Assembly: GCA_003665935.1 (NCBI GenBank)
Contig: QPLR01000004.1
Coordinates: 345,370-409,369 of the forward strand
From: Halobellus sp. Atlit-31R
Lineage (GTDB): Archaea > Halobacteriota > Halobacteria > Halobacteriales > Haloferacaceae
Reading direction: 5' to 3'
DNA length: 64,000 nt
Shown here: positions 41,265-51,805 of the stretch, in pieces
Layout: each line of letters opens with the position of its first letter
Numbering within the stretch: the stretch's first letter is position 1
The notes under the pieces: generated by a model
Databases searched by the model: none
What the model was told of the DNA's origin: nothing
What the model saw: the letters and a program-made list of their open reading frames with translations, nothing else
Position numbers and translations under genes: made by a program

Positions 41265-42233
41265 TCACGTCGCGAAGTCGACGCGGAGGCCGAATGCCTC
41301 GCCGGTGCCGGAGCCGGTGGCTTCGAGCCTGAACGTCCCGGAGAGCGTGAACCCGTCGGTGAAGCTACCGTTCGAGAGGAGGAGACTCCGCGCCCCCTGG
41401 TCCGTCGTCGTGCTGAATCCGTCCGGTGAGCCGATCGAGGCACCGTCGATCTTCAGTTCGGACACCTCGGCGGTCGTGACGCTGGGGTCTCGGTTTTTGA
41501 GCTGAATCACGAGGGCGTCTCCGCCGACCGAGATCTGGTCGGTCGCGACCGTCGCTCCCGCGACAGTCAGTGTGAGCGTCGTGCCGTCGTAGGTGAGGGT
41601 GAACTGCCGGGTCGTCCCGTCGGTCGGCAGCGAGATCGACGACGACGAGAGTTCACTCTCGCTCTGATCGCGGAACTGAACCTTGTCCTTGCTCCACAGG
41701 ATCCGCGCGTGTCCGCTCGAGGAGTATCCGGCCGCTTCGAGCCGTTTGTCGCCGAATCCGATGTCGGAGTCGCCGCCGTCGCCGTTCGTCTTGATCTTCT
41801 CGTTCGTTCCGGTGAACGTCGGCGTCTCGGGGGCCGTGACCGTCCGTTCAGAGAGCACCGAACTGCGGTCGCTGTCCGGTGGCGACCAGAGGACGCGGAC
41901 GTCTTTCTCCCCGGAGACCACAAGCTGTGCGGCGTCGCCCGCCGACACCGACTGTGCCGGACCGGCCGCCTGCCACGCTCGGTCGGTCTCGCCGACCTGT
42001 AGCGCGAGCTCCTCGGCGGGGATCGTCTCTCCGGCCTCGTGAGTGATGGTGAGGGCGTTCCCGTTCTGGAGGTACGAAAACGACGCCTGCGGGGCCGGCT
42101 CCTGTGTCGCTCGCTCGACGACGCCCAGAAAGTTGAACGCGAGGACGCTTCCCAAGACGAGGACGATTGCTACGAGCAGGACCGTCGCCACGACCGGAGA
42201 CACTCCTCGCTCCCGGTTCCGTCGGGGACCCAT
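41265..42233 (-). CDS. Type IV pilin N-terminal domain protein
   Basis: 322 residues. The N-terminus RRNRERGVSPVVATVLLVAI is the haloarchaeal prepilin signature: a short basic leader cut by PibD before the hydrophobic helix (about 14-37). A large extracellular beta-rich domain follows (TFTGTNEKIKTNGD and onward). Unusually long for a pilin; it ends in a lectin- or jelly-roll-like section (LLLSNGSFTDGFTLSGTF). It may be a minor pilin or adhesin. Confidence 0.88.
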   Translation of the reverse strand: MGPRRNRERGVSPVVATVLLVAIVLVLGSVLAFNFLGVVERATQEPAPQASFSYLQNGNALTITHEAGETIPAEELALQVGETDRAWQAAGPAQSVSAGDAAQLVVSGEKDVRVLWSPPDSDRSSVLSERTVTAPETPTFTGTNEKIKTNGDGGDSDIGFGDKRLEAAGYSSSGHARILWSKDKVQFRDQSESELSSSSISLPTDGTTRQFTLTYDGTTLTLTVAGATVATDQISVGGDALVIQLKNRDPSVTTAEVSELKIDGASIGSPDGFSTTTDQGARSLLLSNGSFTDGFTLSGTFRLEATGSGTGEAFGLRVDFAT

Positions 42234-42278
42234 ACTAGTGACTAACCGTGGTCAGCTGTCATAAAATTGCATCGTTCG

Positions 42279-42563
42279 TTACTCGATGTGGCCTTCTTCG
42301 CGGAGCTGCTCGGCGTCCTGCTCGGAGTACCGCCACTCGATGTTCGCCTTCTCGTCCTGCCAATCCCACGGTTCGACGAGGACGACGTCGCCCTCGTTGA
42401 TCCAGGTTCGGTACTTCATTCGGCCGGGGATTCGGCCCATCCGGTTCTTTCCGTCGGCACAGCGTACGCGGACGTGGTTGCCGCCGTTGTGTTCGACGAC
42501 GACAGCGAACAGCTCGTCTCCGTGGGGCATCCGAAGGTTGCGACGCCCTGATTCTTCAGTCAC
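42279..42563 (-). CDS. eif1A: Translation initiation factor eIF1A
   Basis: 94 residues with the S1/OB-fold of archaeal aIF1A ([56 protein letters not shown]). It helps dissociate ribosomes and scan or stabilise initiator tRNA. A housekeeping gene, it supports chromosomal origin of the region. It lies alone on the minus strand between the pilin and chemoreceptor genes. Confidence 0.95.
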   Translation of the reverse strand: MTEESGRRNLRMPHGDELFAVVVEHNGGNHVRVRCADGKNRMGRIPGRMKYRTWINEGDVVLVEPWDWQDEKANIEWRYSEQDAEQLREEGHIE

Positions 42564-42642
42564 ATATTAAGTACGTCGGGAGGACGGATAAATTACCGGT
42601 TCCGGCGTGCCGATACTGCGTTCCGGGGTGTGAGAGCCCCTC

Positions 42643-45150
42643 TCACCGGTCGTCCGAGCGGGCGTCTGGGAGCGAAGCGCCACCGTCGGAAGCGGCGGCA
42701 TCAGCGCCTGCGCTCGCGTCCGCGTCGACGCTCGCAGAGACCGCGTCGTCGACTCGCGAGGAAGTTCTAGAGGCACCGCGTGTCGCGTGACCGGAAGTCC
42801 CGTCGCCGACCGTGAACTGCGAGAGCAGGTGCTGAAGCTCGTCGGCCTCCTGTGCGAGCGTCTGCGTGCTCTGAGCGACCTGCGTGAGCGACGACGCCTG
42901 TTCTTCCGCAGCCGCAGAGACGTTCGCGGATTCGTCGCTGACCTGTTCTGCCCGGTCGGCGACGTCGTCGATCATACTTGCGACCTCCTCAGTCGAGGCC
43001 GCCTGATCGTCTGCCGCGTCGCTGATCTCCTGGATGCTGTCGTTCACGTCGTCGACGTTCGCGGCGATCTCGTCGAGCGACTCGAGCGCGTCTTCGATCG
43101 TCTCCGTGCCCGTCGTGACCCGATCACCCATCTGCTGGATGTCGGACACGGCATTCGTCGTCGAAGCCTGAATTCCCTCGATGAGCGAGGCAACCTCGTC
43201 GGTGGCGTCGTCGACCTCACCGGCTAGCTGCTTGATCTCGTCGGCGACGACGGCGAAACCCTCGCCAGCGTCGCCGGCCCGTGCGGCCTCGATCGAGGCG
43301 TTCAAAGCGAGCAGATTCGTCTGCTCCGCGATGTCGGTGATGAGCTCGACGACCTCGCCGATCTCGTCGATCTCGTCGGCGAGCGATTCGATCTCCTCGA
43401 TCGTCTCCTCGGATTTGGTCTCGATCGCGCCCATCTCGTCGACAGCTTCGACGGCCGCTTGCTGTCCCTCACGGCCGAGATCGGCCGTCTGCTGTGACGT
43501 CCGGGAGATCTCGGTGGCCGAGGACGCGACCTCCTCGATGGTCCCCGAGAGGTTCTGGGTTTCGCTCGCGACCTCGCTGAGGTTCTCCGACTGGGCCTCG
43601 GCGTCCGCAGAGATCTCCTGAATCGACTGGCTGACCTGCTCGCTTGCGCTCTGGCTCTCCTCGGTGCCGGCAGTGACTTCCTCGCTGGACGTCGCGACCG
43701 CCGTCGCGAACGAGCGGATCTGCGAGAACGTCTCCTCCAGTTCGGCCATCATCCCGTTGAACGTCCGGGCGATGTCACGCATCGAGTCGTTCCGGCTCTG
43801 GGGGTCCATCCGGCTGGTGAGGTCGCCCGCAGCCGCATCCTCCATCACCCGCTGGTACGCCGTCGCCTTCGCTTCGAGGTGGTGGTTGAGTTCGTTTGCC
43901 TGCTCGCGTGCGGACTCGGCGTCGTCTAAGGCCTCGACGACGTTCTGCTTCATCGACTGGACGGCCTCTGTCGCCAACTGTGTCTCGTAACTGTCCTCGG
44001 AGATGCGGATCTCGCGGTCCATCTCGCCCTCGGCGACGGCGTTTGCGTCGGCCGCGAGCGCTTTGATCGGGCTGGCGAGGCGGCGAGAGATGAACGTCCC
44101 GCCGAGGAGGACGGCCACGGCTGCGATCCCGGCGATACCGAGAATCGACCTCGTGAGCGTTCGCGAAGCCGCGATCATCTCTGCGCGGGGAACGGCCTGG
44201 AGAACGTAGTAGTCGATACCGCTTGCGAGTTCGACGCGCCGGTACTGGGCGATCCACGTACGGCCGCCACGCTCGAAGTTCACCGACCCGGATGCGCCCT
44301 GTACCGCGTTCATCGGGACCGTGAGATTCCCGGCGAGAGACGTGTCGAACGCGCTGTCGGGGTTGCGGCCGTTCGCGACGTACGCTGCACCGATGTCGTC
44401 GCCCTCGGCGTTCGTGTAGGCGGGGTCGATCATCATCCCGTACCCGGAGCCGTTGGTGCCGAGGTCGCGGACGGGCTCTGTGATCTGTGCGGCGTCGTAG
44501 TTGATGATCACGAGTCCGACGCGTTCGCCGTCGATTTCCAGCGGCGTCGCGTACCGGATGGCCGGCGAGTCAGTCGCTCGAGCGATGTTGATCGACGAGA
44601 CGTACACGCCGTCGCTGGCGGTTGTCTGCTCGACGACGACGTCTCGGAACCACTGTTTGTCGCCTTTGTAGTCGGCGGTGTCCTCCTCACCGAGTTTGTA
44701 GCCCGTCAGGACGTTGCCGTCCTTCCAGAACACGCGGATCATATCGATGTTGGGGTTCTGTGCGGCTACTTCAGCGAAGAACGCCTGGGTGTTCTGATAC
44801 GACTGGGTGTCGCCGAGCGTCTCCGGGTACACCGTCCCGCGGTCGTAGTCGTCCACGCGGCTGTCGATCGTATCGTTCTGGTAACGGTGTCGCGCCAGAT
44901 CACGCACGTACGGGTTCGTCGCGACCACGCGCACCTGCCGCTCGTAGAACTCCGACCGCGTCTGGAGGTTGTTCGAGATGCTCTCCAGTTGCTTCTGCTG
45001 CGCCGTCGTCGACTGTTCTTCCAGTGCGCTCGACGCCTGCGTGTGCGCGAGCGCCGTCGTGGCACCGAGCGGAAGCAGGCTCGCCACGAGGATCGCGAGC
45101 ACGATTTTGAACTCGAAACGACTCGTGATGTCGTGAAGCTTATCGCGCAT
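42643..45150 (-). CDS. Methyl-accepting chemotaxis protein with dCache-type sensor
   Basis: 835 residues. Helix 1 near 15-36, a large outside dCache-like domain (about 40-328, including [18 protein letters not shown] and [10 protein letters not shown]), helix 2 near 333-355, HAMP linker ([19 protein letters not shown]), then a long coiled-coil signalling domain whose hairpin tip reads [19 protein letters not shown] (about 608-626). The C-terminus is acidic and Ala/Ser-rich. It would sense a small molecule or osmolyte and control CheA; ligand unknown. No che genes nearby. Confidence 0.92.
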   Translation of the reverse strand: MRDKLHDITSRFEFKIVLAILVASLLPLGATTALAHTQASSALEEQSTTAQQKQLESISNNLQTRSEFYERQVRVVATNPYVRDLARHRYQNDTIDSRVDDYDRGTVYPETLGDTQSYQNTQAFFAEVAAQNPNIDMIRVFWKDGNVLTGYKLGEEDTADYKGDKQWFRDVVVEQTTASDGVYVSSINIARATDSPAIRYATPLEIDGERVGLVIINYDAAQITEPVRDLGTNGSGYGMMIDPAYTNAEGDDIGAAYVANGRNPDSAFDTSLAGNLTVPMNAVQGASGSVNFERGGRTWIAQYRRVELASGIDYYVLQAVPRAEMIAASRTLTRSILGIAGIAAVAVLLGGTFISRRLASPIKALAADANAVAEGEMDREIRISEDSYETQLATEAVQSMKQNVVEALDDAESAREQANELNHHLEAKATAYQRVMEDAAAGDLTSRMDPQSRNDSMRDIARTFNGMMAELEETFSQIRSFATAVATSSEEVTAGTEESQSASEQVSQSIQEISADAEAQSENLSEVASETQNLSGTIEEVASSATEISRTSQQTADLGREGQQAAVEAVDEMGAIETKSEETIEEIESLADEIDEIGEVVELITDIAEQTNLLALNASIEAARAGDAGEGFAVVADEIKQLAGEVDDATDEVASLIEGIQASTTNAVSDIQQMGDRVTTGTETIEDALESLDEIAANVDDVNDSIQEISDAADDQAASTEEVASMIDDVADRAEQVSDESANVSAAAEEQASSLTQVAQSTQTLAQEADELQHLLSQFTVGDGTSGHATRGASRTSSRVDDAVSASVDADASAGADAAASDGGASLPDARSDDR

Positions 45151-45583
45151 CGACGATCTCCGCTCTTAGGCCGGTCGGGGCCGTTCGGATGCTCGGACGT
45201 CGATGCGCCGCCGTGCGGTGGGCGCTGGAGCCGCCGACGTTCCCCGTCGCGCTCTCGGGCGCCGACTGCACGCCGATCGACGTGAGACGAGATCCAGTGC
45301 CCTCGATCGCATCACCTTGGTACACGATGCCTAAGCGCCGGAAAGCAGACTATTTATCTGTTGAGACCCGATTATATTTTCTGATAATATCGTAGTGGAG
45401 GGAGAACAAGTGCACAGAATCACTGGTACCGACGGCTCTTTACTGTTCAATCTTAACGTGATGGAGGCGTCGAGTGATCAGATTCGATAGTCGGAGCGGC
45501 CGGCTCTCGCCTCGGGCAGGCGGTGACTGCACAGACTGCGCCGAAAAGATCGGAGCAGGTGCGAAATGCGATTTCGGGAGGGC
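45151..45583. other. 433-base gene-free region
   Basis: It separates the start of the chemoreceptor gene (minus) from the 3' end of the AIM24 gene (minus). The part 45340-45400 is AT-rich (ATTATATTTTCTGATAATATC with flanks) and could hold the chemoreceptor promoter with a long leader. I see no gene, RNA or clear repeat. Confidence 0.5.
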
Positions 45584-46237
45584 TTACAGCTCCTCGTACG
45601 GCTGGACGACGACGAAGCCGTCCGGCCCCTCGAAGTTCATCTGGTACCGCTCGCCGGACTCCTGGCCGACCATATCCGAGAGGCTCCGGTTCACCTGGAC
45701 GTTCGGGGAGGTCTCGCTCCAGGCGACCGTGGCGCTCGGGTCGGTCGCGACCGGCGGTTCGAGGACGATCGGGTCGCCGTGCGTCGTGATCGCGACGTAG
45801 CCCGGCCCCTGGAGGAAGACGTTGGTGAAGCCGCCGGCGAGCGACCCCGCGAGGCTATCGATGGTGCTGATCTCGTAGGAGACGCGATCCTCGAACGCGA
45901 GGACGTCCTCGCCGTTGACGGTGATCGCGTCGTCGGCCCCCAGTTCGAGCACCTGGACCTTCTTCTGGTGGTCGGCGAGGTAGACGTGGCCGTCGCCTTC
46001 GACCGTCATCACGGGCGTTCCCTCGCCGGAGGCGGCCTCCTTCAGGAACCCGGTGATGCCGCCCTCCGCGGAGGCCCGGCCGGTAAAGGAGAGGTCGCCG
46101 GTGTAGGCGACCATCGAGCCGGCCTTCGCGAGGACGTCGTCGTCGACCGCGACGTCGAGGGTGTAGCTGTTCTCGAGCTGGAACCGTTCGTCGGACGTTT
46201 CGGGGACGTGTTCCGATTTGAATTCGTCGACCTTCAT
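45584..46237 (-). CDS. AIM24 family protein
   Basis: 217 residues, nearly all beta-strand, with the AIM24/TRAP-like repeated Gly pattern: AKAGSMVAYTGDLSFTGRA, GGITGFLKEAASGEGTPVM, and GPGYVAITTHGDPIVLEPP. Members form ring-like assemblies in bacteria and mitochondria; archaeal function is unknown. ATG 46237; the APC permease gene diverges from it. Confidence 0.88.
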   Translation of the reverse strand: MKVDEFKSEHVPETSDERFQLENSYTLDVAVDDDVLAKAGSMVAYTGDLSFTGRASAEGGITGFLKEAASGEGTPVMTVEGDGHVYLADHQKKVQVLELGADDAITVNGEDVLAFEDRVSYEISTIDSLAGSLAGGFTNVFLQGPGYVAITTHGDPIVLEPPVATDPSATVAWSETSPNVQVNRSLSDMVGQESGERYQMNFEGPDGFVVVQPYEEL

Positions 46238-46337
46238 CGAATCACTGAGCCGTGTGCAGGGCGGCTCAAGCGTGTTGTCTGCGTGCCCGCAGAAGAAGGT
46301 ACGGGCTCGCCGGCGTCTCGGGACAGCCGGCGCCGCG

Positions 46338-46345
46338 TTTTATAC
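46338..46345 (+). promoter_or_regulatory. TATA box of the APC permease gene
   Basis: TTTTATAC centred about 28 bases before ATG 46370; leaderless transcription predicted, which excludes the longer upstream frame. Confidence 0.55.
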
Positions 46346-46369
46346 GTTGGTGGAGTGACACTACAGACG

Positions 46370-47581
46370 ATGACGGAGCTGCGTCGCGAGCTCGGACTCT
46401 CCGAGGCGGTCGTCTACGGGGTCGGCCTGATTCTCGGGGCGGGGATCTACGCGATCATCGGCGAGGCGACCGGGCTGACCGGCGGGTCGATCGTCTTCTC
46501 CTTCGTGCTCGCGGCCGTGATCGCGGCGCTGACGGGGCTCAGCTACGCCGAGCTCTCGTCGCTCTTTCCGCAGGCCGAGGGCGACTACATCTACGTCCGG
46601 GAGGCGTTCGACCGGGAGTTGCTCTCGGACGTCACGGCCGCCGGACGGCTGTTGATGGGCGTGATCTCCTCGGCTGCGGTCGCGCTGGCGTTCGCGGGCT
46701 ACCTGTCGAGTTTCGTCGACGTGCCGGTAGTACCCGTCGCGCTGCTGCTCGTCGTCGCGACGGCCGCCGTCAACTACTGGGGGATCGAGCTCTCGACGAA
46801 GATCAACGTCGTCTTCACCGCGATCGAGGTGCTGGGGCTGCTGATCGTCATCTGGATCGCGCGCGGGTCGTGGGGGAGCGCACAGGTGTTTCAGACGCCG
46901 AACGGTCTGTTCGGCGTCGTTCACGCGTCGTTTCTGATCTTCTTCGCGTACATCGGCTTCGGCTCGATCGTGAACGTCGCCGAGGAGACCGAGAACGCGA
47001 CGGTGACGATCCCGCGGGCGATCGTCCTCGCGATCGGTATCACGACCGTTCTCTACGTGTTAGTCGGGCTCTCGGCGGTCTCGCTCGTCGACTGGCAGGT
47101 GCTCGGTCAGTCGCCGTCGCCGCTCGCGGAGGTCGCCCGCATCGGCTGGGGGCCCACCGGGTCGACGGTGCTCGCCGTGATCGCGCTCTTCGCGACGACG
47201 AACACCGTGTTAGTCCTGCAGATATCGACGTCGCGGCTCCTCTACGGCGTCTCGAAGTCGGAGTATCAGGTGTTCCCCGAGATCTTCTCGCGGGTGCATC
47301 CGTCCCGGCAGTCGCCCCACTACGCGGTCGCGCTGGTCGGGCTCGGCACGCTCCCGTTCGTCTTCCTCGGTGACGTCGGTCTCGTGGCGGGACTGGCGAA
47401 CGTGATGCTGCTCGTCGTCTTCGTCATCGTGAACGGAGCGCTGCTGAAGCTCCGGTTCTCCCGACCCGACGCCGACCGAGGCTTTCGGACGCCGCTCAAC
47501 GTCGGGCGAGTGTCGCTGACCGCCGTCGGCGGACTGCTGTCGAGCGTCGCTCTCGTCGGCTTCTACGTGACGACCTGGTGA
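46370..47581 (+). CDS. APC-superfamily amino acid permease
   Basis: 403 residues with about eleven helices. Helix 1 is VVYGVGLILGAGIYAIIGEA, with the unwound GxGIY/A substrate motif, and a conserved GFGSIVNVAEETENATVTIP loop lies about residue 200. It is shorter than many bacterial APC proteins (450-500) but the core ten helices are present. Imports an amino acid or amine; specificity cannot be read. It ends 14 bases before the convergent aldo/keto reductase. Confidence 0.9.
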   Translation: MTELRRELGLSEAVVYGVGLILGAGIYAIIGEATGLTGGSIVFSFVLAAVIAALTGLSYAELSSLFPQAEGDYIYVREAFDRELLSDVTAAGRLLMGVISSAAVALAFAGYLSSFVDVPVVPVALLLVVATAAVNYWGIELSTKINVVFTAIEVLGLLIVIWIARGSWGSAQVFQTPNGLFGVVHASFLIFFAYIGFGSIVNVAEETENATVTIPRAIVLAIGITTVLYVLVGLSAVSLVDWQVLGQSPSPLAEVARIGWGPTGSTVLAVIALFATTNTVLVLQISTSRLLYGVSKSEYQVFPEIFSRVHPSRQSPHYAVALVGLGTLPFVFLGDVGLVAGLANVMLLVVFVIVNGALLKLRFSRPDADRGFRTPLNVGRVSLTAVGGLLSSVALVGFYVTTW

Positions 47582-47595
47582 GCCGCCGCTCGCGC

Positions 47596-48606
47596 TCAGA
47601 GTCCCTCGTACGGGCCGGGCTTCGCCGCGGTCAGCCGTTCGACCTGTTCGGGGGAGAGGTCGATCGAAGCGGCCGCGAGGTTCTCTTCGAGTTGCTCGAC
47701 GGTCCGCGCGCCGACGATCGGCGCGGTGACGCCGTCGCGGTGGAGCAGCCACGCGAGCGCCGTCTGCGCCGGCGTCGCGTCGACTTCCTCGGCGACGGCG
47801 TCGAGTTCGTCGTGCACGTCGAAGTTCGCCTCGGTGAGATACGTCTCGACGAACCGGCTCGACTCCGCCGCCAGCGACTCGCCGGTGAGGCCGTCCTCGC
47901 GGCTGTACTTGCCGGTCAGGAAGCCCTGCCCGAGCGGGCTCCACGGGCAGATCGCCGCGCCGTAGGCGCGTGCCATCTCCAGGTAGTCGCCCTCGATCTC
48001 GCGGTCGACGAGGTTGTATCGCGGCTGCAGGACGGTGAACGGCTCCCAGCCGTTTTGGCGGGCGAGTTCGTTCGCCCGCGCGATCTTCCAGGCGTTCGGG
48101 CGCATCGTCGACGCGCCGAGGTAGTGGACCTTCCCGTCCTCGACGAGGCCGTTCAGCGTCTTCATCAGCTCCGCCGTTGGCGTGTCGTCGTCCCAGCGAT
48201 GGATGTACAGCACGTCGACGTAGTCGGTGCCGAGGCGGTCGAGGAGGGCGTCGATACGGTGGCGGACGTTCTTGCGGTTGGTGCCGCGGCTGTTGGGATC
48301 GCCCGAGCGGGTCTGCCAGTAGATCTTCGAGGCGATGGTGAACCGCTCGCGGTCCCGCGCTTCGAGCCAGTCGCCGATCCAGCGCTCGCTCGCGCCGCCG
48401 CCGTAGATGTCGGCGGTGTCGATGAACCGTCCGCCCGCGGCCTCGTAGGCGTCGAGGAGGTCGTGTGCGCGGTCCTCGTCGATCTCGACGTTGCCTTCCT
48501 CGGTCTCCTTGCCGAACCGCCACGTCCCGAACTGGAGTTCGCTGGTCCGGAGACCGGTGTCTCCGAGCGGGACGAAATCCAGATCGGCGTCTTCGAGCGT
48601 GCGCAT
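47596..48606 (-). CDS. Aldo/keto reductase
   Basis: 336 residues. Barrel with GDTGLRTSELQFGTWRFG, active-site Asp/Tyr in FIDTADIYGGGASE, Lys in IASKIYW, His in YIHRWDDDTP and the C-terminal NADPH segment (PIVGARTVEQLEENLAAA). A typical cytoplasmic NADPH-dependent reductase of the AKR11/12-like type; substrate unknown. Confidence 0.92.
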   Translation of the reverse strand: MRTLEDADLDFVPLGDTGLRTSELQFGTWRFGKETEEGNVEIDEDRAHDLLDAYEAAGGRFIDTADIYGGGASERWIGDWLEARDRERFTIASKIYWQTRSGDPNSRGTNRKNVRHRIDALLDRLGTDYVDVLYIHRWDDDTPTAELMKTLNGLVEDGKVHYLGASTMRPNAWKIARANELARQNGWEPFTVLQPRYNLVDREIEGDYLEMARAYGAAICPWSPLGQGFLTGKYSREDGLTGESLAAESSRFVETYLTEANFDVHDELDAVAEEVDATPAQTALAWLLHRDGVTAPIVGARTVEQLEENLAAASIDLSPEQVERLTAAKPGPYEGL

Positions 48607-48714
48607 ATCACGTCCCGATTGCAGTCCGGCGGGTAAAAGCGCTCGCGTCCGGTGGCGGTGCGGGCTCCCGCCGAGACCGTAACTGGTGAGCCGCTGGGGT
48701 CCAGACGGCCAGTC

Positions 48715-49923
48715 GTGTCACTGTCAACGCAGCACCGACAGACTCTGTGGGTGATCGTCGCGGCAGCGACGCTGACGGTGCTGGCCGGCGCGGTTCTCGG
48801 TCCCGTCGTGCCGCAGATCCAAGACGAGCTGGGCGTCTCCGGGACGGCCGCGGGGCTCATCATCACCGCCCACGGCGGCGTGATCGTCCTCGCGAGCCCG
48901 CTGATGGGCTCGCTCGTCGACCGCTTCGGCCCGCGTCGCCCGTTCATCGCCGGGCTCGTCGTCTACGCGCTCGGCGGCGGTGCGGGCCTCTTCGTCGACA
49001 GTTTCGGCCCGCTCTTGGCCTCACGCGTGGTGCTCGGCGTCGGGACGGCCGCGGTCTACACCGCGATCACGGTGCTCATCTTCGAGCTGTACGAGGGTCA
49101 GGCGATGGAGCGCGCACTCGGGTATCGGAGCAGCGCCAACAGCGCCGGTGCGGCCGTCTGGCCGCTCGTCGGCGGCGCAGTCGGAACGGTCGCCTGGAAT
49201 CTCCCGTTCGGCGTCTATCTGATCGCACTCCCGCTGGGACTGCTCGCCGTCGCGACAGTTCCGGAGACGCGCGCGCCGACGGAGTCAGAGACCGCGAGAG
49301 CAGACGGGTCGGGATCGTCCGATGGGCTCCGCGACCGTCTCACGGCGACGCTCGGGGTGTTTCGTCGGCGTCCGGCGCTGCTGGTCGTCTATCTGCTCTA
49401 CTTCGGCTCGAACGCCCTGCTGTACTCGATCGTGGTGTTCTATCCGCAGTTCCTGCCGGCCGTCGGGGTGACGTCGTCGCTCGCGATCAGCCTCTATCTG
49501 GCCGCGAACGGGGCCGCCGGCGGGGTGTCGGCGGTGCTGTACGATCGGCTGGTGGCGCGCACGCGACGGATCACGCTCGTCGCCGCCGCCTTCGTGCTCT
49601 GGGCGGTGGGATTCACCGTGGCGACAGCCGTCGAGACGCCCCTCGGCGCGTTGCTTCCGGTCGTCGCGTTCGGGCTCGGCGTCGGGCTCGTGTTCCCCTC
49701 GACGTTCGCGTGGGTCGAACAGATCGCGCCACCGGACCGACAGGGACAGTTCAGCGCCTACGTCGCCTCGTTCGGCTACACGGGGCAGTTCCTCGCGCCG
49801 GTGCTGTTCGGCCCGCTCGTGCCGCTCGTCGGCCTCCGGGGCGTGTTCGGCACGGCCGCGGCCGTCGCCGGCGTGAGCGTCCTGACGCTCGGAGTCGGCG
49901 TCTGGAGAGCGTCCACCGCGTGA
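48715..49923 (+). CDS. MFS transporter
   Basis: 402 residues from GTG 48715, about twelve helices. Loop 2-3 reads MGSLVDRFGPRRPFIAG and helix 4 VLGVGTAAVYTAITVLIFELY. The N-terminal position of the first helix favours GTG 48715 over the GTG 63 bases earlier. Substrate unknown; it belongs to the CynX/NimT or DHA-like group rather than sugar porters. It converges on AMP phosphorylase. Confidence 0.85.
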   Translation: MSLSTQHRQTLWVIVAAATLTVLAGAVLGPVVPQIQDELGVSGTAAGLIITAHGGVIVLASPLMGSLVDRFGPRRPFIAGLVVYALGGGAGLFVDSFGPLLASRVVLGVGTAAVYTAITVLIFELYEGQAMERALGYRSSANSAGAAVWPLVGGAVGTVAWNLPFGVYLIALPLGLLAVATVPETRAPTESETARADGSGSSDGLRDRLTATLGVFRRRPALLVVYLLYFGSNALLYSIVVFYPQFLPAVGVTSSLAISLYLAANGAAGGVSAVLYDRLVARTRRITLVAAAFVLWAVGFTVATAVETPLGALLPVVAFGLGVGLVFPSTFAWVEQIAPPDRQGQFSAYVASFGYTGQFLAPVLFGPLVPLVGLRGVFGTAAAVAGVSVLTLGVGVWRASTA

Positions 49924-49935
49924 GCGTCAGCGGGC

Positions 49936-51414
49936 TCACATCTGTTCGATCAGCGCCTCGTCCGGGGGGAGGACGCGAACCGGTTTCCGCTGGGTGGCGT
50001 ACGACAGCGCCTGCTCCAGTTTCTCTGCTTTCTCCGCGTAGACCGTCAAGAGCGGATCGCCCCGCTGGATCTCGTCGCCGACTCGGCAGTCGAGGTGGAC
50101 GCCGGCGCGGTGGTCCTTGGGCGCGCCCGCCCGCCGGGCGAGTTCGTTCGCGTAGCGGTTGTCGATGTGCGTGACGACGCCGTCGCGCTCGGCCAGAAGC
50201 GCCGACTCGTGCGTTCCCGGCCGAAGGTCCTCGACCGCGACGTCGGGGTCGCCGTTCTGGGCGGCGACGATCTCGCGGAACTTCGCGGCCGCCCGCCCCG
50301 ACTCGACGAGAGCGGAGGCTCGCTCGTCGACGGCTGCGGCGTCGAGGAGGACCTGAGCGAGGCGCTCGCTCTTCACCCGGAGGTCCGCCGGACCGGCGCC
50401 GTCAAGCACCGAGAGGACGTCGCGGGCTTCGAGCACCGGCCCGATGCCCCGTCCGATCGGCTGCTCGCCGCGCGTGATCGTGCAGTCGATCTCCATCCCG
50501 AGGTTCGTGCCGACGTGGCTGAAGTCCTCGGCCATCTCACGGGCCTCCGAGAGGCTCTCGACCTTCGCACCCTCGCCGTAGGGGATGTCGATGACGACGT
50601 TCGTCGCGCCGGCGCTCTTCTTCTTCGAGAGGACGGAGGCGATGACCTGCCCCGGCGGATCGAGCGACAGCGGGGTCTCCGCGCGGATGATCTTGTCGTC
50701 GACGGGCGAGAGGTTGACCGCTCCGCCCCAGACGACGCAGCCGTTCGTCTCGTCGACGATCGAGCGGATCTCCGCGACCGAGAAGTCGACGTCGCAGAAC
50801 ACCTCCATCGTGTCGGCGGTCCCCGCGGCAGAGGTCACGGCCCGCGAAGAGGTCTTCGGGATCGGCAGCCCCGCGGCGGCCACGATCGGCACCACGATCG
50901 GCGTGACGCGGTTGCCGGCGACGCCGCCGATCGAGTGCTTGTCGACGACCACCTCGCGGTCCCACTCGATCGTCTCGCCGACCGCGACCATCGATTCGGT
51001 GAGGTTCATCGTCTCCCCGCGGGAGAGCCCGTACGCGTAGACGGCGGAGACGAACGCGCTCAGTTCGACGTCGTTCAGCCGGTCGTGGTTGATGTCGCGG
51101 ACGACCGCGTCGATCTCGCGCCGTTCGAGTTCGACGTCGTCGAGCTTCTTCATCAGATAGGCCACGGAGTCCGGCCGCGGCGCGATCGACACCTCGACCT
51201 CGCCGGTGATGTGTCCGAGCGGTCGCGTCACGCCGAGCGATCCCGGATCGACCAGTTCGTCCGTGACTTCGACGATCCCGGTCGTGACCCGGCCGTCGTG
51301 TCGGATGCGGATCCGGTCGAGCGGATGGACGCCGAGTTCGCTCGCGTCGGCCGAGTTGAAGAGCACCGTTGGCGACCGCGTTCCGATGTCTATCTCGTCG
51401 GCGGTGAGTTCCAT
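49936..51414 (-). CDS. AMP phosphorylase (archaeal NMP degradation pathway)
   Basis: 492 residues from ATG 51414. It has the archaeal N-terminal domain (about 1-80) followed by a thymidine phosphorylase-like core: KHSIGGVAGNRVTPIVVP (about 168-185), SSRAVTSAAGTADTMEVF and KKKSAGATNVVIDIP. The enzyme converts AMP plus phosphate to ribose-1,5-bisphosphate, feeding type III RubisCO or related steps. The extra N-terminal domain separates it from bacterial thymidine phosphorylases. It is called deoA in some annotations. Confidence 0.92.
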   Translation of the reverse strand: MELTADEIDIGTRSPTVLFNSADASELGVHPLDRIRIRHDGRVTTGIVEVTDELVDPGSLGVTRPLGHITGEVEVSIAPRPDSVAYLMKKLDDVELERREIDAVVRDINHDRLNDVELSAFVSAVYAYGLSRGETMNLTESMVAVGETIEWDREVVVDKHSIGGVAGNRVTPIVVPIVAAAGLPIPKTSSRAVTSAAGTADTMEVFCDVDFSVAEIRSIVDETNGCVVWGGAVNLSPVDDKIIRAETPLSLDPPGQVIASVLSKKKSAGATNVVIDIPYGEGAKVESLSEAREMAEDFSHVGTNLGMEIDCTITRGEQPIGRGIGPVLEARDVLSVLDGAGPADLRVKSERLAQVLLDAAAVDERASALVESGRAAAKFREIVAAQNGDPDVAVEDLRPGTHESALLAERDGVVTHIDNRYANELARRAGAPKDHRAGVHLDCRVGDEIQRGDPLLTVYAEKAEKLEQALSYATQRKPVRVLPPDEALIEQM

Positions 51415-51630
51415 ACCCTCACGTTGGTGCACCCGACCGTAATAGCGTGTGGCTCACCAACACGCAGGACCTGATAGTTGCGTCGACCACTCCGCCCTAC
51501 CGAGTCCGGAACGCGACTCGTCGATGATCGTACAGCGGATATCGGTGTCTGTGCCGGAAGCATCTGGATGCGAGGCGTTCTTGTTAACTATGTTACTTTT
51601 TTCACCGTGGCGACCGTCCGTTCACACTGT

Positions 51631-51804
51631 ATGGAACAGGACCCGACGTGTGAGGCCCACGCGTGGGCGTCGGTCGGCGTCGTAAACCGGGACGGGACCG
51701 TCGGCCGCGTGTGGAAGTGCGAACGCTGCCCGGCGTGGACGGTCGAGCCGTTCGATCCCGACGACGAGACGTCCTGGGACGACACCTGGCTGGCAGAGGG
51801 CTGA
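51631..51804 (+). CDS. 57-residue small zinc-binding-type protein
   Basis: The peptide has a possible zinc pair set: C and H in DPTCEAHAWASVG and CxxC in WKCERCPAWTV, the micro-protein pattern frequent in haloarchaea. The C-terminus is acidic (DPDDETSWDDTW). ATG 51631 follows a T-rich promoter-like stretch (51593-51603) by about 30 bases. It ends 1 base before the exchanger gene. Function unknown. Confidence 0.72.
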   Translation: MEQDPTCEAHAWASVGVVNRDGTVGRVWKCERCPAWTVEPFDPDDETSWDDTWLAEG

Positions 51805-51805
51805 G

